The notes under the pieces: generated by a model | The model's input: the letters and a program-made list of their open reading frames with translations, nothing else | What the model was told of the DNA's origin: nothing | Databases searched by the model: none | Part shown: piece after piece, positions 9,955 through 22,425 of the stretch | How the letters are laid out: each line of letters opens with the position of its first letter | How positions within the stretch are numbered: position 1 is the first letter of the stretch | Program-made: the position numbers and the translations under genes | Assembly: GCA_019279435.1 (NCBI GenBank) | Contig: JAAALK010000287.1 | Location: 86,013,532 to 86,077,531, forward strand | Origin: Zizania palustris | Lineage: Eukaryota; Streptophyta; Magnoliopsida; Poales; Poaceae | Direction: 5' to 3' | Length of the DNA: 64,000 nucleotides

Positions 9955-12900
9955 TTACATCATGAAAAAGCCGGGAGTTCTAACAACTTTGCGTTTAACT
10001 CTCCTGCCTCCCTTCGAAGCTCTAAAGTCTTTTTGTTCTTGTTGAAGCTCGGCCCAAGTTCGAAGCCGTTCGGGGCTCCTTTCCGAGCTTCCGAGTTCTT
10101 CAGGCTTTTTACCTTGAGCTTCATCTTCGTCTTCAGACCATACAATGTCTTCAGAAGATGAAGTTTCCAAGTTAACTTATTTTTCTTCCTCTTTAATACA
10201 AGACAATATATCTTTGCTTACTTCGGGTATAATCGCTCCGGAGCTATTCCGAGGAACTAAAAATCGAGGGCATTTGTGAAGTTTTAAGATATCGAAGGTA
10301 GCCCATAGTAAGCGGAGTTCATCGTTAACGTCTAACACTTCGACATCTTCCATATGAGTCAAAGCCTAAAAACATGATAAGCAAATTTTCATTCATAAAT
10401 GTACAAAAGCATAATGCTTTACATAGTCGAAGATCCTAAGATAATTCTAAACCTGCGGGTTTGGCGGGGGCTGACTGCTCGAAGCTTGGGACCGAGCTTG
10501 CTTCTAGCGTTGCCCTTCGTCAATCTAGGCCTTGATCGCAGAGCGACCTTCGGCCCTCCATGAAGTTTGAAAGGCTTGCCAAGCAGCGGCCACACCTTCG
10601 GAAGGAGTAAGGAGCTGGTTGTCATCAAAGGTATTGGGAGCCGCCCCTGTGCTCGGAGTTATCGATTGGCCCAGATCTTCGTAGTAACGAAGTATGCCGA
10701 CAGCAGCCACTTGTACGGAAATTTCTCCGTACCGAATGCCTGCTATCTTCATTTGCTTCGCTGCTCCTTGGATCCTCTTCAACCGTCGCAGCAGGGAGAT
10801 GTTGTCATCCGAAGGAAGCGTCCCAGTAGTACCGAAGTACTCCAGAATGCCTAGCAATTGATCCATGACCTCCGCAGCTACCTTCTCCGACTTCAGCTTA
10901 TCTTCAATTAAGGCATCCTTCATCGAAGTTAATTCTCTTACTACTCCAGAGAGCCTAGCTGCCTCCGTAGCTAAAGAATTCTTCTGATTGAGCAGCTGGC
11001 TAGCTTCTTTGGCAGCTTTAGCTTTTTCTACTTGGAGTCTAACAAGCTCAGCCCCCACAGTAGCGTGCTCCGCTCGCATCTTTTCAATTTCCACTCGAAG
11101 CACAATTTGTTCTGCTTCGAGCTCTTTGTTCGCAGCCTCCAAGCTTTGTCTGGCCCTGCGCTTCGTTGAAACCATGTTGTCCAAGTGGGCCACCCGACCT
11201 TCAAAGATAGTAAGATTTCGTTGAAGAGTTGTATTTTCCTCTCGAAGGCGAAGGCTTCCACGTTCATTTGAGATGTTCGCAGCTAGAGCCAAGACTGTTT
11301 GATGCGAAGAGAAAAACCAAGGTGAGAAATTATTTGTATATAAGTTTGACTCTATTTTGCAGATACTTCGTACCTGGTATGCTGCACGCTTCATGGCAGC
11401 GTTAAGCTCCGAACTCTCCGCCTTGCTCAAGATGGCCACCAAGTTCGTCTCCCCGACTTCGCGACTAGCTCGATCCAAAGGCTCGAGCAAAGTCCGAAGC
11501 CCAGTTCTTCGCCCCAAAAAAGGAGCTAGAAGAGGGAGCATGCTCAAGGCTTGCTGGTCATCTTCGTTTGGTGAAGGTCCGGAGTGCTGAGCCATATTTT
11601 TTGGAGGTCCGACAGACTAGCCTCCCTCCGTAGATTGGCTTTCGTCTGTTGACTCAGATGGAGTTGATCCTGAGCTCGGAGCAGGGAGGTGGTCCATCTT
11701 GCCTTTGCCTTTTCCAGGTCCCATTTGAGTGGCTCCTAGAATTGGCTCCGAAGTTGTCGAAGGTCCAGGATTTATATCCTCGGGACGGACCTCTTCCACG
11801 GGAGTGGATCCTGTTAAAGAACAAAAGAATTATGCGAAGTTTACCTTAGACATTTTGGCGACGGGTGAGCATTGGGCTGCTTGGTGGGTCGAAGGCTACT
11901 CCAAAGTCTTCGTCGGAGTCAGCAGTCAAATCTTCGACTGTTGGAGCATCTTCGGGAGCAGCCGTTGTTAGTTCACCTGGAATAGAAGCTGCAGCAACTT
12001 CGACTCCGCTTTCGTCCACAGGGACTCCGTCTTGCGGTAAATTTTCTTGAGCAGCCGGAGTCCTCATTTGCTCAAGGTTCTCTTGAGACTCCGGCACGCT
12101 CGCAGCTTCATCAATATGTACACCTCTTTGGGCTGCATCTGCATCGATCAGGTTGACAAGCATCCTGCCTTCATCCTCCAAGGAATCGGAGACTGAAGCT
12201 CTTGGGCTCGAAGGTGCAGGAACTCTTGGCTTTTGAGCCACCTTCTTTAACAGAGTCTTGGCAGAGCTCGAAGCTCCAACTTCGTCTTTTCTCTTTTTGG
12301 GCCCTTTCTCCGAAGGTACCCAATCCACAAGAGGGGCGGAACAACTTCGAGTAGCCCCCATACTCGGTTAGACCGTTCCCATGTACCAACCAGCTTAATT
12401 CTCCATTCCGTTTCGGTCGGAGTTGGGACGCCCAGAATCTTCTCCGAAGCCCATACAATCTGCTCCGAAGTCATAGGGACTGAAGAGGCTGAAAAATAAG
12501 TTAAGTTGGTTATTCCTTCAAATAAATATGCATGATATATATTGTTTTCGAAGTTACCTGCAGGGCTCAAAGTTGAAGAAATTTTGCGAAGACCGCCCTC
12601 CGAATCTTCCTCAAAGGTGATCGGCCAGTTGGCCATCAGAGGAGGGATTTGAAGCCCGAGGAATTCTTCGGCTAAGTCCCGCATACTCAGGCGGTGACAG
12701 ATTTTTTTGAAGCAGGCTGAGGCGAGCTTCAAGCTGGCCTGGATCCGGATGCACAAGGGCTTCCTTTCGGAAGTTGATATCTTGCAAAGGTCCAACTAGG
12801 CGACTGCTCGCCCCAACTTCGGCATAAAACCATTTCAGGATCTAGTCTGTGTACCATCTGGCATTGATAGCCTTAGCAGGAAACCAGAGAGTGTACTCGT

Positions 12901-13510
12901 CCCGAAGTCTGAAGTTGATGCTTCCGAAGGCCACTACCATCTTCTCACCTCCGGGGCTTACGAAGGTCTTCGGTTGGCACGAAGCTCTGTGCAGTGCTGC
13001 GAAGATCTCTGCCCTTCCCTCACAACCCTCGGCTCGCACCGCCCATTCAAAGATGGCAAGACGTGCTACGACATTCGGAGAGAGTTGGGGGAGAGTAACG
13101 TGGAATAAGTCCAATACCTCCGCTAAGAAGTCGACTGCCGGAAGCCCCAAGCCAGCTTCGAAGAAGGATTCGAAGAAGACCACTTCTCCGGGTCTTGGCG
13201 ACGGAATGATCTCTTTCCCGGGTTTGCGAATCATGAGTCCCGAACTAATTTTGCCTTCTATTGCGGCCGAGAGTGATTCTCTTTTGCAGGTTGAAGGCCC
13301 CAATTGAAAGGATTGATCTGTGTACTTCGTTGATGCCGGAAAAAGGTCTTGAGGGCCGACATTTTGGGGATTTCTCCCCGCTGCCACCATTGTTGCCATT
13401 GCTAGTGTCGGAGTCGCCACCACCAATGTTGCAGCCGCCACTGCTGCCACAGCCTGCTGCCGAGCCAAGGTTGAAGATGCCCCAGGACCCTTGAAACTGG
13501 TTTTCGACAT
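9955..13510 (-). pseudogene. Antisense multi-exon gene of Tat-1 (Transposase_28-like domain)
   Basis: A second transcription unit runs opposite to gag-pol, between pol and the 3' LTR. The first exon starts at ATG 13510 and encodes a domain that looks like the putative gypsy-type transposon family (Pfam Transposase_28, named from memory): EVVFFESFFEAGLGLPAVDF and ARLAIFEWAVRAEGCEGRAE. Later exons give an acidic Ser/Pro-rich stretch, a long coiled coil (11270-10800) and a Lys/Glu-rich tail. GT-AG introns match those of the Tat-2 copy, for example near 12555-12490 and 10465-10370. Damage: a TAG at 12842 replaces a Trp codon, and the acceptor before the coiled coil looks mutated. Biochemical function is unknown; extra antisense ORFs in this position are known from related grass elements. 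Confidence 0.78.
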
Positions 13511-13614
13511 GGGATCTCACGGATTGCTTCAGAATAAAATGGAGGCTAGGGCTTGATCGATGGTTTGTTTGCACGAAAGTGGTGGAAAGGTACTCGAGAA
13601 GGGTCTGGGCCCTC

Positions 13615-13622
13615 TATTTATA
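13615..13622 (-). promoter_or_regulatory. TATA box of the Tat-1 antisense gene
   Basis: On the minus strand TATAAATA lies about 105 bp upstream of the ATG at 13510. The Tat-2 copy has the same box at 40392-40399, about 125 bp upstream of its ATG, in the matching context ggctataaatagagggcc. The rest of 13623-13950 holds no ORF I can support, and ends in the purine-rich tract before the 3' LTR (gaggggctac). Confidence 0.7.
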
Positions 13623-13950
13623 GCCCAGACCCCTATTTTTTACCGTTTGCCTATGCCGTTTTGCATTCTTAACTGTTACTTTGTTGCGGAATTAATGTGC
13701 CACGTAATTTCCGTCAGAAGAAAGAGGCCAACGGCTATTTCTTCCAAGTCTAAAAAGGCTTTCGGACTTCTCGAGTTAATTCTAAGATGGTTTGAATGTA
13801 ATTTTCTTAGAAACTAAGTTGAAGTCTTGTGTGTCCATGCATTTCGGAGATGGATTAAAATCTGCTAACCCCTACGCATGATTATTTTTCTTGCGTATAC
13901 TGCTCTCCTAACTTTACATATTTAGCGGAGAAGCATATTCGAGGGGCTAC

Positions 13951-14446
13951 TGTTGGGGGAAAATATTCCATCTTCAGGGTTATTGCAGTAATAGGACAAA
14001 GGTTGGTGATTAAGTCCAAGATTTCCAGCATATGACTCCGGGGATGCATTGCGTCAAGTTCGAAGTATGATGACGGACTCCAATTCGGAGTATATCTTCG
14101 AATTGGGACTCTTCCGAGAGTTTCTTTGCCAGCTAAGATGGAAGACTTATCTTCTTTCTCATTAGATTAGTCTTTTACCATTTTAGCCCTATTAAGGGTA
14201 CCAAATAGCTTCCACTATGTCGGTTGTAATAGAGGGGTAAAAGGGTCTTTTCCTTAATGTTTGGGCCTATAAATACCCTCCGTTTTCACCCTGTAATGGG
14301 GACGGAATACAAGTTATTCAATACATACTTTCGAACTATTCTAAGTTATTATCCTTTCGGAGGCTTGGAATAGTTTCCTTCGCAAACACTTCGTTTATTA
14401 GTTCCTAATCTTCATAAACCTGTTAGCGTAATCTTTTACGCCAACA
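13951..14446 (+). repeat. 3' LTR of Tat-1
   Basis: The LTR starts TGTTGGGGGAAAATATT and ends CGCCAACA, colinear with 3404-3898 with scattered substitutions. It is preceded by the purine-rich tract and followed by AATAT at 14447-14451. Confidence 0.95.
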
Positions 14447-14451
14447 AATAT
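14447..14451 (+). repeat. Target site duplication AATAT, right copy (Tat-1)
   Basis: AATAT directly follows the 3' LTR and matches 3399-3403. Element A sequence resumes here; 14452-14619 is its untranslated stretch between orf0 and gag, with no ORF. Confidence 0.85.
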
Positions 14452-14619
14452 TTAAGGGGGATTATTACAAATTTTATTGCTCAAAATGAATGTTTTGACG
14501 TAGATGCTTACATCTTTTATTCTAAATCTCTTATTAAATTTTCACTCACGCCTTATATTCTGACATGAGCGGCACTACAAGCATAACAAAAATGAAAACA
14601 AACAATCATAAACTATCGT

Positions 14620-15435
14620 CTAAAATAGCTTGGGGGAGGGCTCGATCATCGGCTCGGCGGGGACGGTCGGTGCGGTGGTGGTGGAGCTGGAAGGCCCGAC
14701 GGGAGGGGCACTGTGCGAGATCCTCTTGGGCCTGGCTGAGGGGGTCCTAAATGTCTTCCGCTTGGGCGGCGGAAGGGGAGCGACCTCCTCGACATCCATC
14801 TGGAGCTCCTTGATCTGGCGACGCAACTATGCAGTGTCGGTGATGCCCTGGCACAGAATCTCGTTCTTACGCCGCAACTCCTCCGCCTCGGCGGCTAAGT
14901 GGTGCCCCTGCTAGATCTAGCGACGAAGCTCTCCGTTCTCGTGGTTCAGACTCTCTGACGAGTGGCGGTAGTAGTCAATGGTGTCGTGCTGGCTGTCGGC
15001 GTTGAGTACGGCCTCCGTATTAAGATCATCCATTGCCTTCAGTAGACGTATGGTGCGGCCGATGGCGGAGTGGCGCTGGGAGAAGGTGCTGATGTAGACG
15101 CTGCGATAACTCCCCGGAGTGCACATGGGCATGAAGCGGTAGGTGGAGTCGTAGAGCTGGCTGTCGTAGATCACCCAAAGCTCGGAGAGGGCCTGAAGTG
15201 CGGCGCGCTGGCTGGCTACCAAGAAGGTAGGTCCTCCGACTCTGTATGTGTAAGCTGGCTGCATGGAGGAGGGGCGGATGATGACGGTGACATTGTAGTA
15301 GCTCTCGTTCTCATTGGGGAAGACTATGTGGAATGCAGGCTCGGGCTCAAATCCGAGGAAACCCACGAGCATGTGGAGCTCACAGATGAAACCAGCCTCA
15401 TCGTGGAGAGTCCTACTCATGGTAAGATCCGACAT
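14620..15435 (-). pseudogene. orf0 of element A (extra ORF upstream of gag)
   Basis: A minus-strand reading frame lies between the primer site and gag. It opens at 15435 (MSDLTMSRTLHDEAGFICEL) and runs 172 codons. It then meets three stop codons (about 14917, 14911 and 14827) but continues in recognisable sequence to 14620, with a Leu/Glu-rich helix (RRQIKELQMDVEEV) and a Pro/Ser tail. The family copy at 63362-63667 shares the opening (MSVHHVHNFYRHCEGFIREL, MVTFLGF, EPKFH), which shows this is a real, conserved extra ORF. Its function is unknown. It matches the position of the extra ORF recalled for RIRE3/RIRE8-type elements. Confidence 0.72.
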
Positions 15436-15553
15436 CTACAAAAAGAGAGAAATTTTTGGTAAAAATTCTAGAAGATGAGGGAGTAAGTAGATGCAAAAAT
15501 ATAGTCAATATAAATCCTAGGGTCAATTCTCTTTGGCTTCCTACAGCCAAGTC

Positions 15554-15566
15554 GGCTCTGATACCA
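15554..15566 (-). other. Primer binding site of element A (tRNA-iMet type)
   Basis: TGGTATCAGAGCC on the minus strand lies three bases inside the end of the 5' LTR. This is the standard complement of the 3' end of initiator methionine tRNA, and not a tRNA gene. Confidence 0.85.
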
Positions 15567-15569
15567 TCT

Positions 15570-18500
15570 TGTAACGCCCAGATTTAAAAAATCCGGACCT
15601 TTATTGAAATTCCATAGAAAATCAATAAAAACAAGACGTTCATCACACGACCGCGTACAATATGGCAAGAATTCATGGTTTGTAGACCATATTAGTACAA
15701 AAGTGTTAAAGTAAAGAGAAACTAATAAAATAAGGGTCCTAGATGAACACCTCCTTCCAGTCTCTCCTTGGCCGGGTTGCTACTCTAGACATTCATCCTC
15801 CTCGTAGTAGACAGGCTCTGGTGGTGTAAGTCAACGGGGGTGAGTACAATCGTACTCAGCAATCCACCAGATGCAAATATAATGCAGAGTAATAACAAGG
15901 AAGGTAGTGGCTAATTTTGCGGAAAAGAATAATTGTAAAGCAATTAAAGTGAGCAAGTTATTAGTACGGAAAATAAAACATATGTAATGCATCACTTCTA
16001 ACTCGAGGGGTATAGTCAGCCCACCCTCGCTCAACAGTCCTTACATGCCATGAATAACACATTCATTCAAACAAAAGTAAACTAACTGTGAGAAGTCAAA
16101 CAACCCGCCCTTGACCATGGGCTCAACTTTTCGAAAAGATGTCAACTCTGGTCAGAGGTGTACTACTGTACCCACAAGGCACACACTCATCCACAGACAC
16201 TAAAGTGTACGAGATGACCCATACCACGGGAACTCGTGCCAAAACCTTTAGTATGGAACGCACCAATTCGATAACACCCTCTTATAGGTTTCATATGGTG
16301 CACCAGTCACTTCGGGCCAACACCATACCCCCCTTGAGCCACGTCGGTACAAGTCACCTGCAAGTTGTCCCTTTCCCCCTCCACTATGGTGCATTAAGTT
16401 GGTTTGATCCATAACTCCAGTTAGGACTTACCCATTAGACTTGTGGTTAGTACGGATGTGTTTTGCAATAGATCCCGCAAACTATTCCTTATAGTGCCAC
16501 GGGTGCAACCAACCAATTCCCGAGCTTGCAGCCAGAACCCACCATACTTATAACATAGCCAACTCCAATACAATCCAGAGACGAGAATAACGGGGGAAAA
16601 TCATATAGTGGAATCCAACTATCTACGACTCGTTTCTTTTATCCTATAGCAGTTGTGTTGCTACATTGGACACTAGCTAATATAATATTGTAGAGTGACA
16701 AGGAGTTTAGGCTCAATAACCATGGCTTGGGTTTACACACAAGGACGAGACTCTAATAAATATAATTTAGGGCTTGAGATTAGGCTAATGCAATATTATC
16801 CTATGAGTTATAGCGATATTTTATTAAAACATGGGCTCAATTAAGATCAAAATGGGGTTGTGAGTTGCCTTGATCCGCAAACGGTGAAGGTGGAACCTCT
16901 GGGTAAAACTCCGGATCTTCGACGGTGTCGTAGTCTTCTCGATACGAAAAAGTAAATACGACATTCAATAAACAATCCAAAAGCACCAAGACAAGCATAC
17001 ATGTTTTTGTTGTATTAAATAAAGGGAATAAAGCCGTAAACTCTATGAAATTATTACCCAGATATTTAAGATTAATTTTTATGGGGTTTATGAATTGAAA
17101 TAAGTTTTCACTGTAAGGGGTTTTTTTCATTTTCCCATTTAAGTGTGAGTTAACATGCATAAAGCCACCCTACTGTTTTTATTGCAGTAAATTAGTGAAA
17201 CAAAGTTATTATGCCCTCTACAATTAATATATAAATTTTTAAGGTATTTTTAGAGGGTTGTGAGTTTTTATTATATGAAATTATTATTTATCCTAAAAGG
17301 ATTTTCTTGGATTAGCATTTAATAAGATTAAAATGTGTAAAACAAACATACTGTTTTTATTGTGTAAATGTGTAGAGAATAAAGAGGCAAATTTTAAAAA
17401 TTTTGAATGGTGAATTTTGGAGTTGAATTGAGCAAGTTATTAATTTTCGAAGTTTAAACAATTTTTCTGAATTTTAAACTCGCCCTGGTCCACGGCAGAC
17501 CGGACCCACCATGCACCAGGCCACTGTTGGCGTGGACCGAGATGATCTGGACCGTAGGATCCAAATCGTGCGGCTGCGAGTGGGCTCAGATTGGCCGATA
17601 CTGGTCAACTCCGGTCAAGGCAATCTGGGCCCTTGATTCCGGGTTCTAATCACAGCCGTCCGTGTGGTATCCGATGGCCACGATCAAAACCGGCATGGCG
17701 GCAGCACGGGGGAGCCAGGGGACATCGTCCCCAACTCCGACCGAGTGGTGGCGAGCCACGGTGATGGCGAGCGGCGGTCTAATGGCCTAGGCGACAACGA
17801 AAATGGATAGAGGGGAGGGAGGGGAGTACATCCGTACTAGAGACGGTGATGACGAGGGACTAATGGTGACCGGCGGCGAGGAGAGGTGGCGGGACCCTTG
17901 GGGTTGGCGGTGGCGGTGCCGATCCGGTGGCGGGGGACCAAAATGGAGGCAAGGCCAAGGATGCCCGAGCGACGACGGAGGCTTGAGACGCCGGCGAGGA
18001 GCTGCCGAAGCGGAACCAGATGAAAAGGCCGAAAATGCGGAGTGGTGGCTCGGGACGGTGAGGGCTTGGGCAATTTCGGTGTGGCGGGTTTCGGTGAGCA
18101 CAGGGGGTTAAATAGGGATCGTCAGCGGTGATTTGGAAGGCTAAATGAGGGAACCCGAGGGGGTTTCTAAAATTTTTCGGTGAGCTTCCATAAGCACGGT
18201 GACCTACCATCCGGGGGGAAAACGCGTGGGAAAAGGGGGAAGGTGACTGCCGGTGAGAGGGGGCGGGGATCCCAGCCTCGTTCTGATGATTGGTGTCGGC
18301 CGACGGCTAACATAGAAATGGGGGTCACCGGATATGGAAGGGGGGAATCCCCTTCCATCGAAGAAGACAGATATGACAGGTGGGTCCCACCTGTCATAGA
18401 CCGAGCGCAAGGGGAAAGGTGCTCACCAGCGGGCCAGGAAAGGCAGTGGCTGAGGCTCTCACAAGTGAGGCCGACGGGTGGGGCCGGCGGGCATGCACGC

Positions 18501-18941
18501 GCACAAGGGAGAGGGGGCGGGGCGCTGACCAGCGGGCCTGGGACGTCAGCGGCGGAAGGGGGGGCTCGTGCGGCTGCCATGTGGGACCCGGCGGCCGCGG
18601 GTGTGGAGGAGTGAGAGGGGGAGCGCCGACAGGGTTGGTCCCACATTGCGGTGAGTGCGGGTTGGACTGGGCTCTGCTAAGGGTGATTAGGGTGTTGCGG
18701 CCCAACAGCAATTTAAATTGTTTTTCTGATTAAAATAATTCCTAAAATTCATATATTTAATTATAGCTTAAAGCACTACTACCAAAATTTTGTAAAAATT
18801 CCTAAAAATTTTGTAAAATAATTCTCCCTATTTTGCTTTAATTAGGTTCTCTTAACCTTTTCTCTAAATAAATAATTCATTTTTAATTCAGAAAATTTAT
18901 TTCCCTCATTTTTATTTTATTTTTAATTATGGGGTGTTACA
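15570..18941 (-). repeat. 5' LTR of element A
   Basis: The LTR reads TGTAACACCCC at 18941 down to GGGCGTTACA at 15570, 3372 bp. Its right third matches the shortened 3' LTR at 928-2050, and its left part matches the LTR tails at 1-570 and 62865-63225. ORFs around 17787-18733 lie in the GC-rich LTR core on both strands and have no family resemblance, so I treat them as chance. The remaining ~2 kb is AT-rich with no gene. Confidence 0.92.
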
Positions 18942-18946
18942 AAATA
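18942..18946 (+). repeat. Target site duplication AAATA, right copy (element A)
   Basis: Follows the element A terminus at 18941 and matches 905-909. Confidence 0.85.
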
Positions 18947-20905
18947 ACCCATGGAAAAAATTGAAGAAGGAAAAGAAAAATCCTGAAAATTAAAAAGATA
19001 ACAAGTTTGCTGAAGCACTTTGTTCTAGACAATGCTTATCTTGGTAGATATCAGTTAGCTTTTGCATCTCATTCTTTATTTTGCTTGTCAACTAGAAAAT
19101 GTGGTGATGCTTTTGTTTGCAAAAATAAAAAAATGCGTGCTAATGACTCTCTTTAGATAGCATCTGTTGCACTGATCATGTCATGTATCTTAGACAGTAT
19201 ATCTTTTGCTATACCTGTTAGATTTTGTAATTGCAGTCAATCATATTTAAGCAGCATGTTTTTTTTACACTCCACCTGCACCCCATTTGCATTCATGTCA
19301 TATTTTTAGGGGGAGCTGCACTTCAGGGTGAGTTTGTGTTTGTCTCTTTAGAGTGCATTTAGTCTCACATGATGAGTTCAATTGTCAACAAGGGGGAGAA
19401 ATTTTGGGTTACTCGATCTTTTAGAAGAGTTTAGTGGGAGTTTTTGTCTTTCTCTTTTGCCTTTACTCTTTAGATATCCTTGTTGGTAGTTCTGAGATTG
19501 CACTTGTTTTGAGGTTTTATTTTTGGTTAACCATAATGACCGTTTTTTTCTTTGGTTTGGCTTTTGCTCATTACGGTTAAACTTTTATTTTCTTCTTTCT
19601 ATTTTCTTTTATTTTTGTTTTTGTTTTTCGTGTTTCCACATGTTTTGCAGGTTCTAAAGAATTGCTGAAGAGGGTGTTGACAATGCACTCATCAAGGGGG
19701 GATTGAGGAACCATGTTGAAGAGCATGGGTCTTATGGCTCCAGATGTGATGAGTGATTGTCAACGGAAGTCAAAGAGGAGACGTGTAGACTTGCCGTGTC
19801 TGGGCGCATGTGACTCAGGTACACGGGCAGCGAGCGAAAGCTAGGCAGAGGAGCCGTGGAGTCGTGCTGGCCCAATCCGAGTACATGGGCTAGGAGCGGC
19901 AGAGGATCCACTGGTCTGTTGACCGGGTTTCACTCAGGTACAAGGGCGGCGAGCGATTGTTGGGCTGAGGAAGCTGCGGAATTGGGTCGGCCCAATCCGG
20001 GTACCCGGTGCGAATACGGTGGACGCTTTGTTAGTTTCGGTGCAAAATTGACAACCGATGATTATCTTTATTTAGGATTTTAATATTCAGTATTTAAGTC
20101 CACGGTATTTGTTATTCGAGTCAGTTGAATATTTTAAGGGCATTTTTGTAATTTCCAATGTTATTTTTATAGTCAGTGAATTTTTTACCCTAGGGGTAAA
20201 TTAGTCTTTTCCCTTTATTAGTGGGATGCCTATAAATAGGCCCCGACCCCCTAGGGTTAGGGTTGACTATTTTTCCGAGATCAATATACAGTCCAGTTCT
20301 TTTTTTGCCATCTTCTTCTGTTTCTTGCCGCTACCGGGATCGGCTAGGAAATTTCCGCCGCTAGCTATTTTTTCTTTCCGCGTGTAATTTCTTCTTCCCT
20401 CTGGCAGAGTCCTGTGTGCAGCAGCTACGGCTGGCCGGCTAGCTGGCAGCAGCACCTAGCGCATGCAGCACGCAGTGCTGCAGCAACTACGACTGACCAG
20501 CTTGGCAGGCTGGGCAGGCTAGCGGGCAGTTCTAGCGGTAGGCGGCTGCACGCGCAGTGCACAGGCGCACGACACGGGTCTTCCTGGCAACACGTAAGCG
20601 CATCTAGCTGCGCACGGCGCAGGCTATGCCCTGGCGGAGAAGCAGTAGCGCGAGTCTTTTTAGCTAAGGCAGTCCACGGTGTGAGACAGTAGCAGCAGAT
20701 TCAACGCACGACAAATTTTCTCATGGTGCGGCGATCGGCGTGACAGCCTATGGCGTTGCGTAGCTGGGAGCAGCGGCCTATTTTCCCGCGCCTGGACTCG
20801 GCCAGATCCTCTATGGTGAACAGCTAGGAGCAGCCGGTAATTTTTCTACTCCTGTGCGGCGACATCAAACGCATGTAAGTTTTCTAATTTAATCTACTAT
20901 TTTTT
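18942..20905 (+). mobile_element. Copia remnant B, right piece with truncated 3' LTR
   Basis: The piece resumes after the AAATA duplication (18942-18946) and matches the reverse complement of about 33960-33245 in copia D. A polypurine tract (atcaagggggg, near 19691-19701) leads into a 3' LTR starting TGAGGAACCATGTTGAA at 19704. The LTR is related to, but diverged from, that of copia D (TGAGAAACCATGTTGAA). It breaks off at about 20905, before the expected CA end, where G-family sequence begins. A TATA box (ctataaatagg, near 20230) is present. No coding sequence is seen. Confidence 0.75.
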
Positions 20906-20992
20906 CTGACCATCTCTTGTCACCCATCTGGAAATGGATGGTCTGACTAGCTTACTATGGCCGGTCTGACCACCTTGTGTTAGATTCGACCA

Positions 20993-22338
20993 ATGGTCGG
21001 TGAGCAGGATAATTTGTTAGTTTCGAATGCCAATTCAAATGAGGATTTGGCAGATATTTGTAGAGATCACGTGGATGATTGGATAACTCAAATTATTCAA
21101 TATTTGAAGGTTCCTAGTCAAAGGGTTGATCAGAGTGTTCAGTGGCCAGTGTTTAAATTTGTTTTTCTTGATGGTGTTTTGTATCGTTGAATAGTTGATG
21201 GAGTACTTTTGAAGTGTTTAGACGTCGATCAATCTAAAGTTGCTATGAGAGAAGTTCACGAAGAACTCCGTGGGACTCATCAGTCGGCCAGAAAATGAAT
21301 TGGATGCTTAGAAGAGCGGGCTTTTATTGGTTGACGATGGTTGAAGTTTGTTTTAAGTATTACAGGGGATGTGAAGCATGTCAACAATTTGGTAATATTC
21401 AGCTTTATCCTGCATCATTACTAAATCCTATTATCAAAGCATGGTCGTTCCGAGGTTGCGCCTTGGACTTCATCGGCCAAATACATCCTCCTTCTTCAAT
21501 AGGCCTGGGCATCAGTTCATGTTGATTGCTACGGATTATTTCACCAAGTGGACCAAGGTCGTGCCACTCAAGAATATGTCTCACAATGAGGTAATTGATT
21601 TCATCTTGAAGAACATTATGCATAGATTCGGTATTCCCAAAACTCTTACTACAGATCAATGAGATTCATTTGTTTCTAAAGAAGTAAGAGATTTTGCAAA
21701 TTCTTATGGTATAAAGTTGATAAACTCCTCGCCATACTATGCTCAGGCTAATAGTCAGGCTGAGTCTAGTAATAAGGTTGTGATTATGCTCATTAAGAAG
21801 AAGATTGATGAGGTTCCTAGAAGGTGGCATGAGGTGCTTTCTCAAGCGTTATGGGCATGCAGGATAGCAAAGAATGGTGCTATGAAGGTGAGCCCATATG
21901 AATTGGTATATGGGCAGGAAGCCATTTTACTAATAGAGGTAAATCTTCGCTCTTTGAGGTTGCTTAAGCAAGATGACTTATCGGTAAGTGATCATGAAAT
22001 TCTCTTTAATGATAATGTGGAGCAAGTGACTGATAAGAGATTGAGGGCTCCAAGGGCAATAGAAAGAGACGAGTGAAGAGTTGACGGAGATTACAATAAG
22101 AAAGTAAGACCAAAATTGTTTTAGGTTGGTGACTTAGTTTGGAAGACAATTTTGCCTTTAGGCACTAAAATCGCTAAGTTTGGCAAGTGGTCATCTAGTT
22201 TGGAAGGTCCTTTTAAGGTTGTTGAAATCGCTCCAAGTAACACATATTTGTTAGAGTCTTTGCAAGGAGATTGATTTCATAGGGCTCTTAATGGCAAGTA
22301 TTTGAAAAAGTACTTCCCAAGTATGTGGCAAGACGATT
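20993..22338 (+). pseudogene. pol: Integrase remnant of a G-family Ty3/gypsy element (G')
   Basis: The fragment covers the end of RNase H through integrase. The zinc region is partly visible (REVHEELRGTH, then CEACQQF). The core keeps ALDFIGQI and LTTDQ, but the next codon, usually Gly, is TGA at 21661; the Glu of the triad is in QAESSNK. The C-terminal part (GDLVWKTILPLG, IAPSNTYLLE, NGKYLKKYFPSMWQ) matches the G copy at 61003-61419. Stops occur at 21188, 21661, 22074, 22122 and 22272. There is no chromodomain. Everything 5' of this is missing; the break with copia B lies between 20905 and 20993. Confidence 0.85.
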
Positions 22339-22425
22339 AAGGTGTTGTATGGCCGATATAGAGTATATCGCCCTTAGCCTAGAGTGCTTTTGGCACACTA
22401 GTTTGCCAAAAGGCAGAGGGGCATG

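Larger units (their letters stand above)
3404..14446 (+). mobile_element. Tat-1: full-length Tat-lineage Ty3/gypsy retrotransposon
   Basis: This 11.0 kb element has two ~495 bp LTRs, a primer site just inside the 5' LTR, gag-protease-RT-RNase H-second RNase H-integrase in order, a 3' tandem-repeat block, an antisense gene and a 3' LTR. The target duplication is AATAT. The additional RNase H carries an archaeal-like signature typical of the Tat/Ogre branch. The LTRs differ at roughly fifteen positions by eye, and gag and pol carry several nonsense codons and a deletion, so it is no longer autonomous. It is inserted in element A, between orf0 and gag. Confidence 0.93.
910..18941 (-). mobile_element. 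Element A: non-autonomous Tekay-type Ty3/gypsy retrotransposon
   Basis: The element reads on the minus strand from its 5' LTR (18941 down to 15570) through the tRNA-iMet primer site, a degenerate orf0, gag, a polypurine tract and the 3' LTR (2050 down to 910). Both outer ends are TGTAAC/GTTACA and are flanked by AAATA. The gag C-terminus runs directly into the 3' end of the element, so protease, RT and integrase are absent. Tat-1 (3404-14446) sits between orf0 and gag. The long LTRs, the iMet primer site and the extra ORF before gag resemble what I recall of rice RIRE3/RIRE8-like elements; this family link is recalled and was not searched. Confidence 0.87.
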
